Positions 16,965 through 25,673 are shown, numbered from the stretch's first letter. The stretch: DNA of 64,000 nucleotides from Gordonia liuliyuniae (GCF_021739025.1 NZ_JAKKOT010000007.1:248001-312000); one strand, 5' to 3'. Numbers and translations are program-made. Notes: a model not told the origin generated them from the sequence alone.

Positions 16965-19900
16965 TCAGCCCATCCTCGGGTCGTAGTTCATCCGGAGCCC
17001 GCGCGGCGTCGACGAGAATCCCGCGGCGCTCAACTCGCGGCCGAAGTCCGTCGACAGCACCGGTTGGCCGTCCACCTGATCGACGTGGATGCGTGGCACG
17101 CGGCCGGCGCGGACTGCGGCGACCACCGCGCGAGCCGCTGCCGCCAAGAGTTCGGCGTCGTCGGTGAACGTCAAAACCGTCTTCCCGCCGCGTTCGATGA
17201 ACACGGCGAGATCGCCTGCGACGAGTGCGACGACCGCTCCGGCCTTGCGGCCCGGGCGGTGACCGGTGTCCTCGCGCGAAGGCCAGTCGAGTGCCGCGCC
17301 GTGCGGGTTCGCCGGGTCGGTCGACGCCAGCAGCACCGCCTCGGTCCGGCGGTCGCGGGGCACGTCGACCTCGTCGCGCAGCCGGTCAACGGTGTGTCCG
17401 GCCGCGAACTGGGCACCGCCCAGCCCGTCGACGTAGTAGCCGCGCCGCACCTGCCCGCTGTCTTCGAAGACGGTGAGCGCCTTGTACATCCGGGAGAAGC
17501 CGCCGTCGATCTCACTGACGGTCACCGCACCCTTCGTGACGACACCGAACCGGTCGAGCAGGATCTCGCAGGTGGCGGCGGCCTGCGTCGTGGCGTCGAT
17601 CGTCGGACGCTGCAGTGCCGACCACCGTCCGCCGAGCAGCGGCGGGACGGCCGCGGCGACACCGTCGACGCCCGCGAGGTATCGCGCCGAGAGTCGGGCG
17701 GTGCGCAGGCGCGGCGCCCGGCCCCGTGACGCGTGCGACGGCGACGACGGGCGGCTCCGTGTCGGATTCAGCGCTGCTCGGACCACCGAGAACGAGTCGT
17801 TCGTGACACGCCCGGCCCACACCAGGTCCCACAGTGCCGCCTGCATAGCCGAGTCGTCGGTCGCGGCGACGTCCCGCAGTTCGGGGGCCCGCAGCGCGTG
17901 GCCGCCATCGAGGGCCGAGACGATCCGCTCGTGGAGGTCGGTGAGCTCGAGGTCGTCGGCGGGCCGCAGCGTGAGCGGCGCCGCGTCGGACAGGTGCAGC
18001 GCGATCCAGCCGTCCGACCCACCGATCGCGCCGTGCCCGGACCAGGTGACCTCGCCTGCGGCGAGCAGTTCGTCGAGCATCGCCGGCGTGTAGTCGCGGA
18101 CCCGGGTCGGCAGGACGAGCGTCTCCCACGCCGACGCCGGGATCGGGTGCCCGGCGAGCTGTTCGACGACCTCGGCGACACCCGACACCCCCGTCAGCCG
18201 GGCCCGATCCACCACATGCTGCCGGTCGAGCAGGAAGCGGGAGAACGCTTGCGTCGACACCGGTTCGACTTCGGCGCGACCCGCGGCGAGCGACCCGCGG
18301 CGCAGCTGTCCGAGTACCTCGTTGTGGCACCACTGCCGTTGCGCCGGCCCATCGTAGGGAACGAACTCGCCGTCGAGAACGATGCGACGGCCGGCCAGTG
18401 CGTCGAGGGCTCCGGCGACGACGGCGACCGCCATGCCGAGTGATTCGGCGGCCTCGTCCACCGTGAACGGTCCGTGCGTGCGCGCGAAGCGGTGCACCAG
18501 ATCGCCGATCGGGTCGCCGACCGCGACGAGGAAGTCGGCGGGCACGCCGAGCGGGAGTGGGACGCCGAGCCCGTCGCGCAGGCGGGCCGCATCCTCGACG
18601 GCCGCGAACAGTTCCCGGCCCCGATGGCGCACGGCGATCGCGCGGCCCGTCGCCGCGAGTTCGTCGAGTGCGGCCGCCGCGTCGACGTCGTCGCGGCACC
18701 TGGCGGCGACGTCGTCGACAGTCAGCGGTCCGAGCCAACGCAGCAGGTCGCCGACGTCCTCGGTGTCGCGGGCTCGGCGGTCGGGAGCGAGCCGTTGCAG
18801 GCGAGCCGTGACAGCGGCGATGACGTCGGGGTCGAGGAGTTCACGCAGGTCGACGCGGCCGAGGAGCTGCGAGAGCAGAGCAGTGTCGAGGGCGAGCGCG
18901 GTCGCGCGCCGCTCGGCCAACGGCGCGTCGTCGTCGTAGATGAACGCGCCGACATAGCCCAGCAGCATCGACGCCGCGAACGGCGACGGCGACGCCGTCT
19001 CGACTTCGACCACCCGGACCTTCCGCGAACGGATCCGGGTCAGCAGCTCGATCAGTGCAGGCAGGTCGTACACGTCGGCGAGACATTCGCGGACCGTCTC
19101 CAAGACGATCGGGAAGTCGGGGAACTGGGCGGCGACCGCGAGGAGTTGCGCGCTGCGCTGGCGCTGCTGCCAGAGAGGCGCGCGTCGACCAGGATCGCGC
19201 CGGGGCAGCAGCAGGGCGCGGGCGGCGCACTCCCGGAACCGGGACGCGAACATCGACGAACCCGCCAACGCCTGCGTCACCTGGTCTTCGACGTCGTCCG
19301 GGTCGGCGAGGAACACGTCGGCGCCGGGCGGCGCATCGTCGGTGTCGGGCAGGCGGACGATGATCCCGTCGTCGGTCGCGGTAGTCGCGCCGTCGATCCC
19401 GAGACGCGCCGACAACTGCGCTCCGATCGCCGACGCCCACGGCGCGTGCACGCGCAGCCCGTACGGGGAGTGCAAGACCAGCCGCCAGTCGCCGAGTTCG
19501 TCGCGGAACCGTTCGACGACCAGCGTGCGGTCGGTGGGGAGCGTGCCGGTGGCCTCGCGCTGCTCGTGGAGAAGCGACGACAGGTTTCCGCGGGCACGAT
19601 CGGTCAAACCCAGCCGCTCGGCCTGCTTCGCGAGCTTGTCGTCGTCGGAGATCGATCCGACGAACGCGCCGATCGCGGCACCGAGTTCGGCCGGCCTGCC
19701 CTGCGAGTCACCGATCCAGAACGGGAGCCGACCCGGCATCCCGAACGCCGGGGTCACCAGCACGCGGTCGTGCGTGATCTCCTCGATCCGCCAACTCGAC
19801 GCGCCCAACGCGAACACGTCGCCGACCCGCGACTCGTAGACCATCTCCTCATCGAGCTCACCGACCCGCCGAAGCTGACCGGAGTCGCTGCCCGAACCCG

Positions 19901-21701
19901 TCCCGTCGGGCCCGCCCGTTCGGTTCCCGGCCCCCGCCAAGAACACCCCGAACAGCCCTCGGTCGGGGATGGTCCCGCCGGAGGTGACGGCCAGCCGCAG
20001 GGTGCCGCGCCGGGCGGTCAGGACCCCCGCGGCGCGGTCGTAGTCGACACGCGGGCGGAGCTCGGCGAACTCGTCGGACGGATAGCGGCCCGAGATCAGG
20101 TCCAGGACGCCGTCGTAGACGCCGCGCGTCAACTCCTTGTACGGCATCGCCCGGGTGACGGTCGCGTACCAGTCGTCGACGTTCACGTCGTGCGCCGCCG
20201 TCTCGGCGATCGTCTGCTGCGCGAGGACGTCGAGCGGATTGGTCGGGACGGCGAGCGACTCGATCTCGCCGCGACCCATCCGATCGACCGTCACAGTCGC
20301 ATGGATCAGGTCGGTGCGGTGTTTCGGATACAGGATGCCCCGGCTGATCTCGCCGACCTGATGCCCGGCACGCCCGATGCGCTGCAGACCGGACGCGACC
20401 GACGGCGGCGACTCCACCTGCACCACCAGGTCGACCGCACCCATGTCGATGCCCAATTCCAACGAACTCGTCGCCACGACGCACCGAAGACGACCCGACT
20501 TCAGATCGTCCTCGATCGACGCCCGCTGATCCTTACTCACCGACCCGTGATGCGCCCGAGCGAGCACACTCCCGGCTTCGGACGTTTTGGGCCCGCTCGC
20601 TGCGCTCGAAAAATTGGGCCCGCTCGCTGCGCTCCCGGCGCCCGAAAAATTCCCGGCGCCCGAGGTATTCCCGGACCCCGACTGGTACGACGGCATCCCG
20701 CCGGGCACAGACGGATTCGCCGTCGCAGGGTCGTGGGGTGCGCCCGCGCGGGCGGCGGCGATCTCGTTGAGCCGCGCCGTCAACCGTTCGGCGAGGCGCC
20801 GCGAGTTCACGAACACGATCGTCGACCGGTTCCGGCCGACCTCGTCGACGATCGACTCCTCGATGAACGGCCATAACGATCCGGCGGTCGGGGAGAACGC
20901 GTCGTCGAGGTCGGCCCCGGCAGCGGGGGCCGGTGCCGGCAGGTTCGCCATGTCGTCGACGGGCACCTCGACGCGGAGGTCGAACGTCTTGGCGGCCCGT
21001 GGTTTCACAATGGTGCACGGCGTCGAGCCGGACAGGAAGCCTGCGATCCGCTCCTCGGGGCGGACCGTGGCCGAGAGTCCGATGCGTTGCGCGCGGCGGG
21101 GGAGCAGGTCGTCGAGTCGTTCGAGCGACAGCGCCAGGTGCGTACCGCGTTTGGTGGCGGCCACGGCGTGCACCTCGTCGACGATGACCGTGTGGACGCT
21201 CGTCAACGTCTCCCGTGCCGACGACGTCAGCATCAGATACAACGATTCGGGCGTCGTGATCAGGATGTCCGGCGGCGTGCGTTGCAGGGCTCGACGGTCC
21301 GCCGCCGGAGTGTCGCCCGACCGCACGCCGACCGTCACCGACGGCGGCGGCGCCCCGAGCTCGGCTGCAGTGTGCGCGATGCCGGTCAGCGGCGCCGCCA
21401 GGTTGCGTTCGACGTCGACGCCGAGCGCCTTCAACGGCGAGATGTACACGACGCTGACCCCCGAGCGCTCGGTGTCGGGGTCGCGGGTCAGCGTGTCGAT
21501 CGCCCACAGGAATGCCGCGAGCGTCTTACCTGATCCGGTCGGTGCGACGACCAGCGTGTCGTCGCCGTTCGCGATCGCGTCCCACGCGCCGGACTGCACC
21601 GACGTCGGGCGTGCGAAAGCCCCGGTGAACCAGCGTCGGGTGGCTGGCTGCATCCGGTCCAGTGCGGAGTCACGGGTGGCCACATGACCATTCAATCGCA
21701 T
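16965..21701 (-). CDS. lhr: Lhr-type DNA helicase
   Basis: A 1578-residue superfamily 2 helicase that translocates 3' to 5' on single-stranded DNA, DNA-damage-linked in mycobacteria. Motif I APTGSGKT (about 60-67), DEVHA (motif II), GLSATVRPEERIAGFL (motif III), and QRIGRAGHQVGE (motif VI) are visible, followed by the long Lhr C-terminal region with its winged helices. A Gly/Ser-rich insertion at about residues 340-375, between the two RecA domains, is encoded by repeated DNA (20587-20669). I chose the ATG at 21701; a TTG seven codons upstream is possible. It is followed by nei after 3 bases, and diverges from the cobalamin riboswitch of cbtB. Confidence 0.94.
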   Translation of the reverse strand: MRLNGHVATRDSALDRMQPATRRWFTGAFARPTSVQSGAWDAIANGDDTLVVAPTGSGKTLAAFLWAIDTLTRDPDTERSGVSVVYISPLKALGVDVERNLAAPLTGIAHTAAELGAPPPSVTVGVRSGDTPAADRRALQRTPPDILITTPESLYLMLTSSARETLTSVHTVIVDEVHAVAATKRGTHLALSLERLDDLLPRRAQRIGLSATVRPEERIAGFLSGSTPCTIVKPRAAKTFDLRVEVPVDDMANLPAPAPAAGADLDDAFSPTAGSLWPFIEESIVDEVGRNRSTIVFVNSRRLAERLTARLNEIAAARAGAPHDPATANPSVPGGMPSYQSGSGNTSGAGNFSGAGSAASGPNFSSAASGPKTSEAGSVLARAHHGSVSKDQRASIEDDLKSGRLRCVVATSSLELGIDMGAVDLVVQVESPPSVASGLQRIGRAGHQVGEISRGILYPKHRTDLIHATVTVDRMGRGEIESLAVPTNPLDVLAQQTIAETAAHDVNVDDWYATVTRAMPYKELTRGVYDGVLDLISGRYPSDEFAELRPRVDYDRAAGVLTARRGTLRLAVTSGGTIPDRGLFGVFLAGAGNRTGGPDGTGSGSDSGQLRRVGELDEEMVYESRVGDVFALGASSWRIEEITHDRVLVTPAFGMPGRLPFWIGDSQGRPAELGAAIGAFVGSISDDDKLAKQAERLGLTDRARGNLSSLLHEQREATGTLPTDRTLVVERFRDELGDWRLVLHSPYGLRVHAPWASAIGAQLSARLGIDGATTATDDGIIVRLPDTDDAPPGADVFLADPDDVEDQVTQALAGSSMFASRFRECAARALLLPRRDPGRRAPLWQQRQRSAQLLAVAAQFPDFPIVLETVRECLADVYDLPALIELLTRIRSRKVRVVEVETASPSPFAASMLLGYVGAFIYDDDAPLAERRATALALDTALLSQLLGRVDLRELLDPDVIAAVTARLQRLAPDRRARDTEDVGDLLRWLGPLTVDDVAARCRDDVDAAAALDELAATGRAIAVRHRGRELFAAVEDAARLRDGLGVPLPLGVPADFLVAVGDPIGDLVHRFARTHGPFTVDEAAESLGMAVAVVAGALDALAGRRIVLDGEFVPYDGPAQRQWCHNEVLGQLRRGSLAAGRAEVEPVSTQAFSRFLLDRQHVVDRARLTGVSGVAEVVEQLAGHPIPASAWETLVLPTRVRDYTPAMLDELLAAGEVTWSGHGAIGGSDGWIALHLSDAAPLTLRPADDLELTDLHERIVSALDGGHALRAPELRDVAATDDSAMQAALWDLVWAGRVTNDSFSVVRAALNPTRSRPSSPSHASRGRAPRLRTARLSARYLAGVDGVAAAVPPLLGGRWSALQRPTIDATTQAAATCEILLDRFGVVTKGAVTVSEIDGGFSRMYKALTVFEDSGQVRRGYYVDGLGGAQFAAGHTVDRLRDEVDVPRDRRTEAVLLASTDPANPHGAALDWPSREDTGHRPGRKAGAVVALVAGDLAVFIERGGKTVLTFTDDAELLAAAARAVVAAVRAGRVPRIHVDQVDGQPVLSTDFGRELSAAGFSSTPRGLRMNYDPRMG
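20587..20669. repeat. Nested repeats inside lhr
   Basis: A 21-bp unit ending CCGCTCGCTGCGCTC occurs twice without change (20587-20607 and 20614-20634). It is followed by two 18-bp units CCCGGCGCCCGA+six (20634-20651, 20652-20669) differing at three bases. All are in frame with lhr and encode its inter-domain Gly/Ser/Ala linker. The core GCTCGCTGCGCTC resembles repetitive elements common in high-GC actinobacteria. Confidence 0.9.
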
Positions 21702-21740
21702 GGCACCGACAATCCGCGTCAACGTACCTGAGGCTGTGGG

Positions 21741-21860
21741 GTGCGCCCAGGAGTATGGTCCTGTTCATCCCGGTGCGGGGAATTCGGTGAGAATCCGAAG
21801 CGGTCGCGCCACTGTGAGTTCTCGCCTGCGGGCGGGACGAGCCAGATCACCGGCCGGGTG
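21741..21860 (+). ncRNA. Cobalamin riboswitch upstream of cbtB
   Basis: The conserved cobalamin aptamer elements appear in order: GGTGCGGGGAATTCGGTGAG, AATCCGAAGCGGTCGCGCCA, CTGTGA, and AGCCAGATCACC as the B12-box-like end. It sits 50-170 bases before the cbtB start on the same strand. The ends are approximate. No separate terminator is obvious, so control of translation or a short switching helix is likely; that part is inference. Confidence 0.9.
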
Positions 21861-21912
21861 TACCGCCGCTACGACCCGGACGCCCGATCCGGAGGACAGG
21901 ACGATCTGATCC

Positions 21913-22140
21913 ATGACGCTTTCCGCAGTCTCACCCCAGGACGCGACCCGCGCCCTCGCTCTCCCCGATGTCTCCGTCGTCAGCACCGCGCTGGCGCTGA
22001 CTGCGACCGTGCTGGTCGCGGCGTTGGCCTACTACTTCCTCGGCTACGATCAGGGCGCCGTCTCGATCTTCGGAGACGATACCCACGTCCACGAGTTCAT
22101 CCATGACTCGCGGCACTTCCTCGGCTTCCCCTGCCACTAG
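21913..22140 (+). CDS. cbtB: Cobalt transporter subunit CbtB
   Basis: A 75-residue protein with one central transmembrane helix (about 25-45, VSTALALTATVLVAALAYYF). The His-rich tail DDTHVHEFIHDSRHF is the CbtB signature, thought to bind cobalt. It is followed by cbtA after 27 bases and preceded by a cobalamin riboswitch, which is the classic cbtBA arrangement for B12-regulated cobalt uptake. The ribosome site is AGGA at 21898-21901. Confidence 0.93.
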   Translation: MTLSAVSPQDATRALALPDVSVVSTALALTATVLVAALAYYFLGYDQGAVSIFGDDTHVHEFIHDSRHFLGFPCH

Positions 22141-22167
22141 ACTCAGGACTGAGGAAGAGAACAGAAC

Positions 22168-22974
22168 ATGGAACGCAAGTTCATCGGCGCAGGCCTGCTC
22201 TCCGGTCTGGTCGCCGGGCTCATCGCATATGCCTACGCACGCATTTTCATCGAACCGCAGGTCGCGAAGGCCATCGACTACGAGGGCGTCCGGTCCGACG
22301 CCGAAGCGACGCTGAGTGGCGAACACGAGCACGAGCACGAATTGTTCACGCGATCCGTGCAGGAGAACATCGGTGCGGGCATCGGCACTGTCGTCTTCGC
22401 CCTCGCGATCGGTGCGCTGTTCGCGGTCGCATTCACGGTCGCGTGGGCGTACGTCGGACGGCGTCGACCGTCGACCGATCCCCGTGCGCTGGCCGCCGCG
22501 CTGGCGGGGGTCGCATTCGTCGCGGTCATCGCCGTCCCGTTCTTCGTGTACCCGCCGAATCCGCCCGCCGTCGGTGAGGAGGACACGATCGGTTCGCGGT
22601 CGAGTTCGTATCTGACGATCACGATCGTGTCGATCGTCTTGACGATCGTCGGCGTCCTGGTCGCCACCTCGTTGTCGTCTCGAATCGGCGCCTGGTGGTC
22701 GAGCATCGTCGGCGCCGTCGTCTACCTGGTCGGCGTGAGCATCACCGCATCGCTGCTGCCCGAGTTCACCGAGGTCCCGGGTCCGGTCATGGACGGCGAT
22801 CGGATCGTCGCACCAGGCTTTCCCGGCCAAGTGGTGGCCGACTTCCGCGTCTACGCGATCGCCAACCAGGTGCTGTTGTGGGTGGTGCTGACCACCGTGT
22901 TCATCGGACTCCTCGGTCTGATGATGCGTCGCACCCGGTCGACGGTCGCGGCGGCCGAGCGAGTGTCGGCCTGA
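22168..22974 (+). CDS. cbtA: Cobalt transporter subunit CbtA
   Basis: A 268-residue membrane protein with about five to six helices. The N-terminal helix LLSGLVAGLIAYAYARIFIEP is the CbtA hallmark. A charged HEHEHE cluster (about residues 51-56) lies in the following loop and is a plausible metal ligand. The conserved VGVSITASLLPEFTEVPG and a last helix VLLWVVLTTVFIGLLGLMM follow. The ribosome site GAGGAAGAG lies 8-16 bases upstream. It partners CbtB for cobalt uptake and should be repressed when B12 is plentiful. The next gene overlaps or closely follows its stop. Confidence 0.93.
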   Translation: MERKFIGAGLLSGLVAGLIAYAYARIFIEPQVAKAIDYEGVRSDAEATLSGEHEHEHELFTRSVQENIGAGIGTVVFALAIGALFAVAFTVAWAYVGRRRPSTDPRALAAALAGVAFVAVIAVPFFVYPPNPPAVGEEDTIGSRSSSYLTITIVSIVLTIVGVLVATSLSSRIGAWWSSIVGAVVYLVGVSITASLLPEFTEVPGPVMDGDRIVAPGFPGQVVADFRVYAIANQVLLWVVLTTVFIGLLGLMMRRTRSTVAAAERVSA

Positions 22975-22985
22975 GCGTCACCGTC

Positions 22986-23540
22986 GTGGTCGCGGGCCGG
23001 ACCGCCCCCAACCGTGCGGTCCGGTTCGGCGGCGAACACGACGACCTCGACGTACGCGGGCAGCGCGACGTCGCCCGCCTCGCGGTGTCCGCTGCACCGA
23101 CCTACCGCGTCGGGCCGGAGACCTCTGCCGTCCAGACCGCCGAGATCCTCGGTGTGCGCGCCGAAGTCGATCCGGCCCTCACGACGCTCGACGTCGGGCG
23201 GTGGCGCGGCCTCGTACCTGAGGAAGTCGAAGCAGAGGCGGACGCAGCCGACCTGCGGCAGTGGTTCATTGACCCGGACACGGCACCGCACGGAGGCGAG
23301 ACGGTCCGCGACTTCGTCGCCCGAATCCGGTCCGTCGTCCGTGACGGTGACGCGCTGATCGTCGCATCGCCCGTCGCGCAAGCAGTGGCCTGCGCGAGCG
23401 CTGCGACGTATTTCGCCGTCGACGTCCGTCCGTCGTCCGTGCTGTCGGTGAATCTGTCGTCGTCTTCGGAATCATCCCAGCAGGAATTGTCCCAGCAGGA
23501 ATTGTCCCAGCAGGAATTGTCCCAGCAGGAATTGTCATAG
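22986..23540 (+). CDS. Degenerate histidine-phosphatase-like protein linked to cbtBA
   Basis: About 184 residues from GTG at 22986. The homology (VTVVVAGRTAPNRAVRFGG) begins slightly upstream, so initiation may occur at a non-standard CTG at 22971 overlapping the cbtA stop. The fold is that of histidine phosphatases (RFGGEHDDLDVRGQRDVARL, ETSAVQTAEIL, LDVGRWRGLVPEEVEAE, HGGETVRDFVARI). The catalytic RHG is AGR, the RA-Q-T arginine is Ser/Ala, and the second histidine region reads LIVASPVAQAV. A phosphohistidine enzyme mechanism is therefore impossible as read. The C-terminus is four SQQEL repeats. Context suggests a role with cobalt transport or cobalamin. Homologues of this kind beside cbtA are annotated as histidine phosphatases. 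Confidence 0.75.
   Translation: MVAGRTAPNRAVRFGGEHDDLDVRGQRDVARLAVSAAPTYRVGPETSAVQTAEILGVRAEVDPALTTLDVGRWRGLVPEEVEAEADAADLRQWFIDPDTAPHGGETVRDFVARIRSVVRDGDALIVASPVAQAVACASAATYFAVDVRPSSVLSVNLSSSSESSQQELSQQELSQQELSQQELS
23475..23534. repeat. Four exact 15-bp tandem repeats at a gene end
   Basis: Unit TCCCAGCAGGAATTG four times without change, in frame, encoding SQQEL units. The array stops two codons before the TAG at 23538-23540. Confidence 0.97.
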
Positions 23541-23560
23541 CCGCGTGCCATCCTGCAGGC

Positions 23561-24322
23561 ATGAAGCGGGGTGACGAGAAGCTGGTGGTGCCGAAGGACT
23601 GTGTTCACTGGTGTCACCGCCAGCCGTACGCGGAAACGGTCTTGGACGATTACGCCGAGGTCGACCTGGACAAGTGGAATCGGCAGTTGGAGGCGCTGCG
23701 CATCCCGGCGCGCGTCTACGCGGTGAACGCCGATGGCCGCCAGATCGAGTCGGGGGTCGGACACATCCGCCGAGGCGACCTCGACGCGGCGAGCACCACG
23801 CTCGACCTCGGCTCCGAGCCCGCGTTGAACAGGTTGTACCTGTGCGCCGCATGGCTCCGCTCGCACCGGGACAGGGGCGGCTACCGGCGCTTCCTGGATG
23901 TGCGCGATCCGCACGACGGTTACCGCCCGTTCGATCTCATCGCGCGAGCGCTCGACGCGTGCGAGGCCGAGCCCGCGCTGGTCCAGACTGGCGCGTTCCG
24001 CACCTGGTCGGGGTGGCCGGTCGCGCCGGGTGTCGGACACTCGCTGATGTCGCTGTACTGCTGGGCCGTCCACGGGGCGAAACCTGACCGGCCCCAACTG
24101 CTCGACAAGTTCAGCGCGTCGAGCATGGTCCGGTACGGCTGGATGGAGGACGGCGGGGCCTCCCAGTTCTCGGTGCGGACGTACGCCCGGTACTCCAACC
24201 TCATCCACCGCTGGGCCGGCCAGGCAGGCACCAAGCCTGAAATCGTGGAACTCTGGCTCAACCGCGACTGGCATCGGCGCCTCGAACGCGGCGTTCGGCA
24301 GGACGATCTGGCCCTGTGGTGA
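23561..24322 (+). CDS. Uncharacterised protein with a possible HhH-GPD-like segment
   Basis: A 253-residue soluble protein that I do not recognise with confidence. The N-terminus is charged (MKRGDEKLVVPKDCVHWCHR), the centre Trp/Tyr-rich, and there is no signal or membrane helix. The stretch APGVGHSLMSLYCWAVHG followed by KPDRPQLLDKF resembles the hairpin-loop and catalytic-aspartate order of helix-hairpin-helix DNA glycosylases. That is only a pattern resemblance. It starts 20 bases after the cbt-linked gene, with an AGG near 23552, and ends at a clear hairpin terminator. Composition and codon use look like the neighbours. Confidence 0.7.
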   Translation: MKRGDEKLVVPKDCVHWCHRQPYAETVLDDYAEVDLDKWNRQLEALRIPARVYAVNADGRQIESGVGHIRRGDLDAASTTLDLGSEPALNRLYLCAAWLRSHRDRGGYRRFLDVRDPHDGYRPFDLIARALDACEAEPALVQTGAFRTWSGWPVAPGVGHSLMSLYCWAVHGAKPDRPQLLDKFSASSMVRYGWMEDGGASQFSVRTYARYSNLIHRWAGQAGTKPEIVELWLNRDWHRRLERGVRQDDLALW

Positions 24323-24324
24323 TG

Positions 24325-24348
24325 GTGCCCCGAAACCGGTCGGGGCAC
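24325..24348. terminator. Hairpin terminator
   Basis: Perfect 9-bp arms GTGCCCCGA / TCGGGGCAC around AACCGG, starting two bases after the stop of the gene ending at 24322. Confidence 0.8.
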
Positions 24349-24391
24349 GTTAGGCGCGTTCGTGTCGTGGACGCTACTGTCGTGAGCAAGG

Positions 24392-24405
24392 TAGAACACG
24401 TTTCA
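24392..24405. promoter_or_regulatory. KstR-type operator
   Basis: TAGAACACGTTTCA fits the KstR consensus TnnAACnnGTTnnA at every fixed position. It lies 17 bases before the start of an acyl-CoA dehydrogenase gene. KstR represses sterol and related acyl-CoA catabolism in mycobacteria, rhodococci and relatives. No kstR gene is in the window. Confidence 0.7.
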
Positions 24406-24421
24406 ATTTCTTGGAGGTCGC

Positions 24422-25648
24422 ATGTTCGAGTGGTCCGACGAAGACGTGATGGTGCGGGACGCCATCCGCGGGTTCATCGCGAAGGAGGTCAGCCCGCACA
24501 TCGAGGAGCTTGAGAGCGGCGAACTCCCTCCGTACGACATCATTCGCAAGATGCTGGCGACGTTCGGCATGGACGCGATGAACGTCGAGAGCCTGGAGAA
24601 GGAACTCGCGGCGGAGGAGGCTGGCGAGAAGCGGGCGCCGAGCGGAGGGTCGTCGAGCCTGGGAAGTTCGATGTTCCTCATCCTCAACATGGAGATGGCG
24701 GGCGTCAGCCTGGGAACGATCGGCTCGATGGGCGTCTCGATGGGGCTGACGGCGTCGACGATCCGCAGCCGCGGCACACTCGCACAGAAGCGGCGGTGGC
24801 TGCCCGACCTGGTCACGATGCGCAAGGTCGGCGCCTGGGCGATCACCGAGCCCGACAGCGGCTCGGACGCGCTCGGCGGCATGAAGACCACCGTCCGGCG
24901 CGACGGCGACGACTACATCCTCCGCGGTAACAAGACGTTCATCACCAACGGGCCGTACGCGGACACGATCGTCGTGTTCGCCAAACTCGACGAGGGCGAC
25001 GGAACTCCGATGCGTGAGCGGAAGGTGTTGACGTTCGTGCTCGACGGCGACATGCCGGGCCTCACGCGCGGCAAGCCCTTCAAGAAGATGGGCATGATGA
25101 GTTCGCCGACCGGCGAGTTGTTCTTCGACGAGATCCGGTTGACGCCGGACCGCCTCCTCGGCGAGACCGAGGACACCGGAGCCGACAAGCGTGGCGGCGA
25201 CAGCGCGAAGTCGGGCTTCACCGCCGAGCGGATCGGCATCGCAGCACTCTCGCTCGGCATCATCAACGAGGCGCAACGACTGTCGATCGACTATGCGCGC
25301 AAGCGCACGCTGTGGGGGCAGGAGATCGCGAAGTTCCAGCTCATCCAGCTCAAGCTCGCCGAGATGGAGGTGGCGCGACTCAACGTGCAGAACATGCTGT
25401 TCGTCGCGATGGAGGCGTCGAAGGCAGGCAGGCCGCCGACTCTCGCGCAGGCGTCGGCGATGAAGCTGTACTCGTCCCGGGCGGCCACCGAGGTCGCCAT
25501 GGAGGCCGTGCAACTGTTCGGCGGTAACGGCTACATGGCCGAATACAAGGTCGAGCGGCTGGCCCGCGACGCGAAGTCGTTGATGATCTACGCCGGATCG
25601 AACGAGATCCAGGTGACGCATGTCGCGAAGGGACTCCTCGCTGACTGA
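24422..25648 (+). CDS. Acyl-CoA dehydrogenase family protein
   Basis: A 408-residue FAD enzyme of the acyl-CoA dehydrogenase fold, catalysing alpha-beta desaturation of an acyl-CoA. N-terminal helices (MFEWSDEDVMVRDAIRGFI), the middle beta domain with WAITEPDSGSDALGGMKTT and NKTFITNGPYADTIVVFAK, and the C-terminal domain with QLFGGNGYMAEYKVERLARD and IYAGSNEIQ are visible. A short insertion rich in Gly/Ser (about 58-84) precedes the catalytic core. The ATG at 24422 follows GGAGG by 4 bases. The KstR-type box directly upstream suggests induction by sterols or related acyl chains. The exact substrate is unknown. Confidence 0.92.
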   Translation: MFEWSDEDVMVRDAIRGFIAKEVSPHIEELESGELPPYDIIRKMLATFGMDAMNVESLEKELAAEEAGEKRAPSGGSSSLGSSMFLILNMEMAGVSLGTIGSMGVSMGLTASTIRSRGTLAQKRRWLPDLVTMRKVGAWAITEPDSGSDALGGMKTTVRRDGDDYILRGNKTFITNGPYADTIVVFAKLDEGDGTPMRERKVLTFVLDGDMPGLTRGKPFKKMGMMSSPTGELFFDEIRLTPDRLLGETEDTGADKRGGDSAKSGFTAERIGIAALSLGIINEAQRLSIDYARKRTLWGQEIAKFQLIQLKLAEMEVARLNVQNMLFVAMEASKAGRPPTLAQASAMKLYSSRAATEVAMEAVQLFGGNGYMAEYKVERLARDAKSLMIYAGSNEIQVTHVAKGLLAD

Positions 25649-25673
25649 CAACAGTCGACTGGGGAAACACTAA

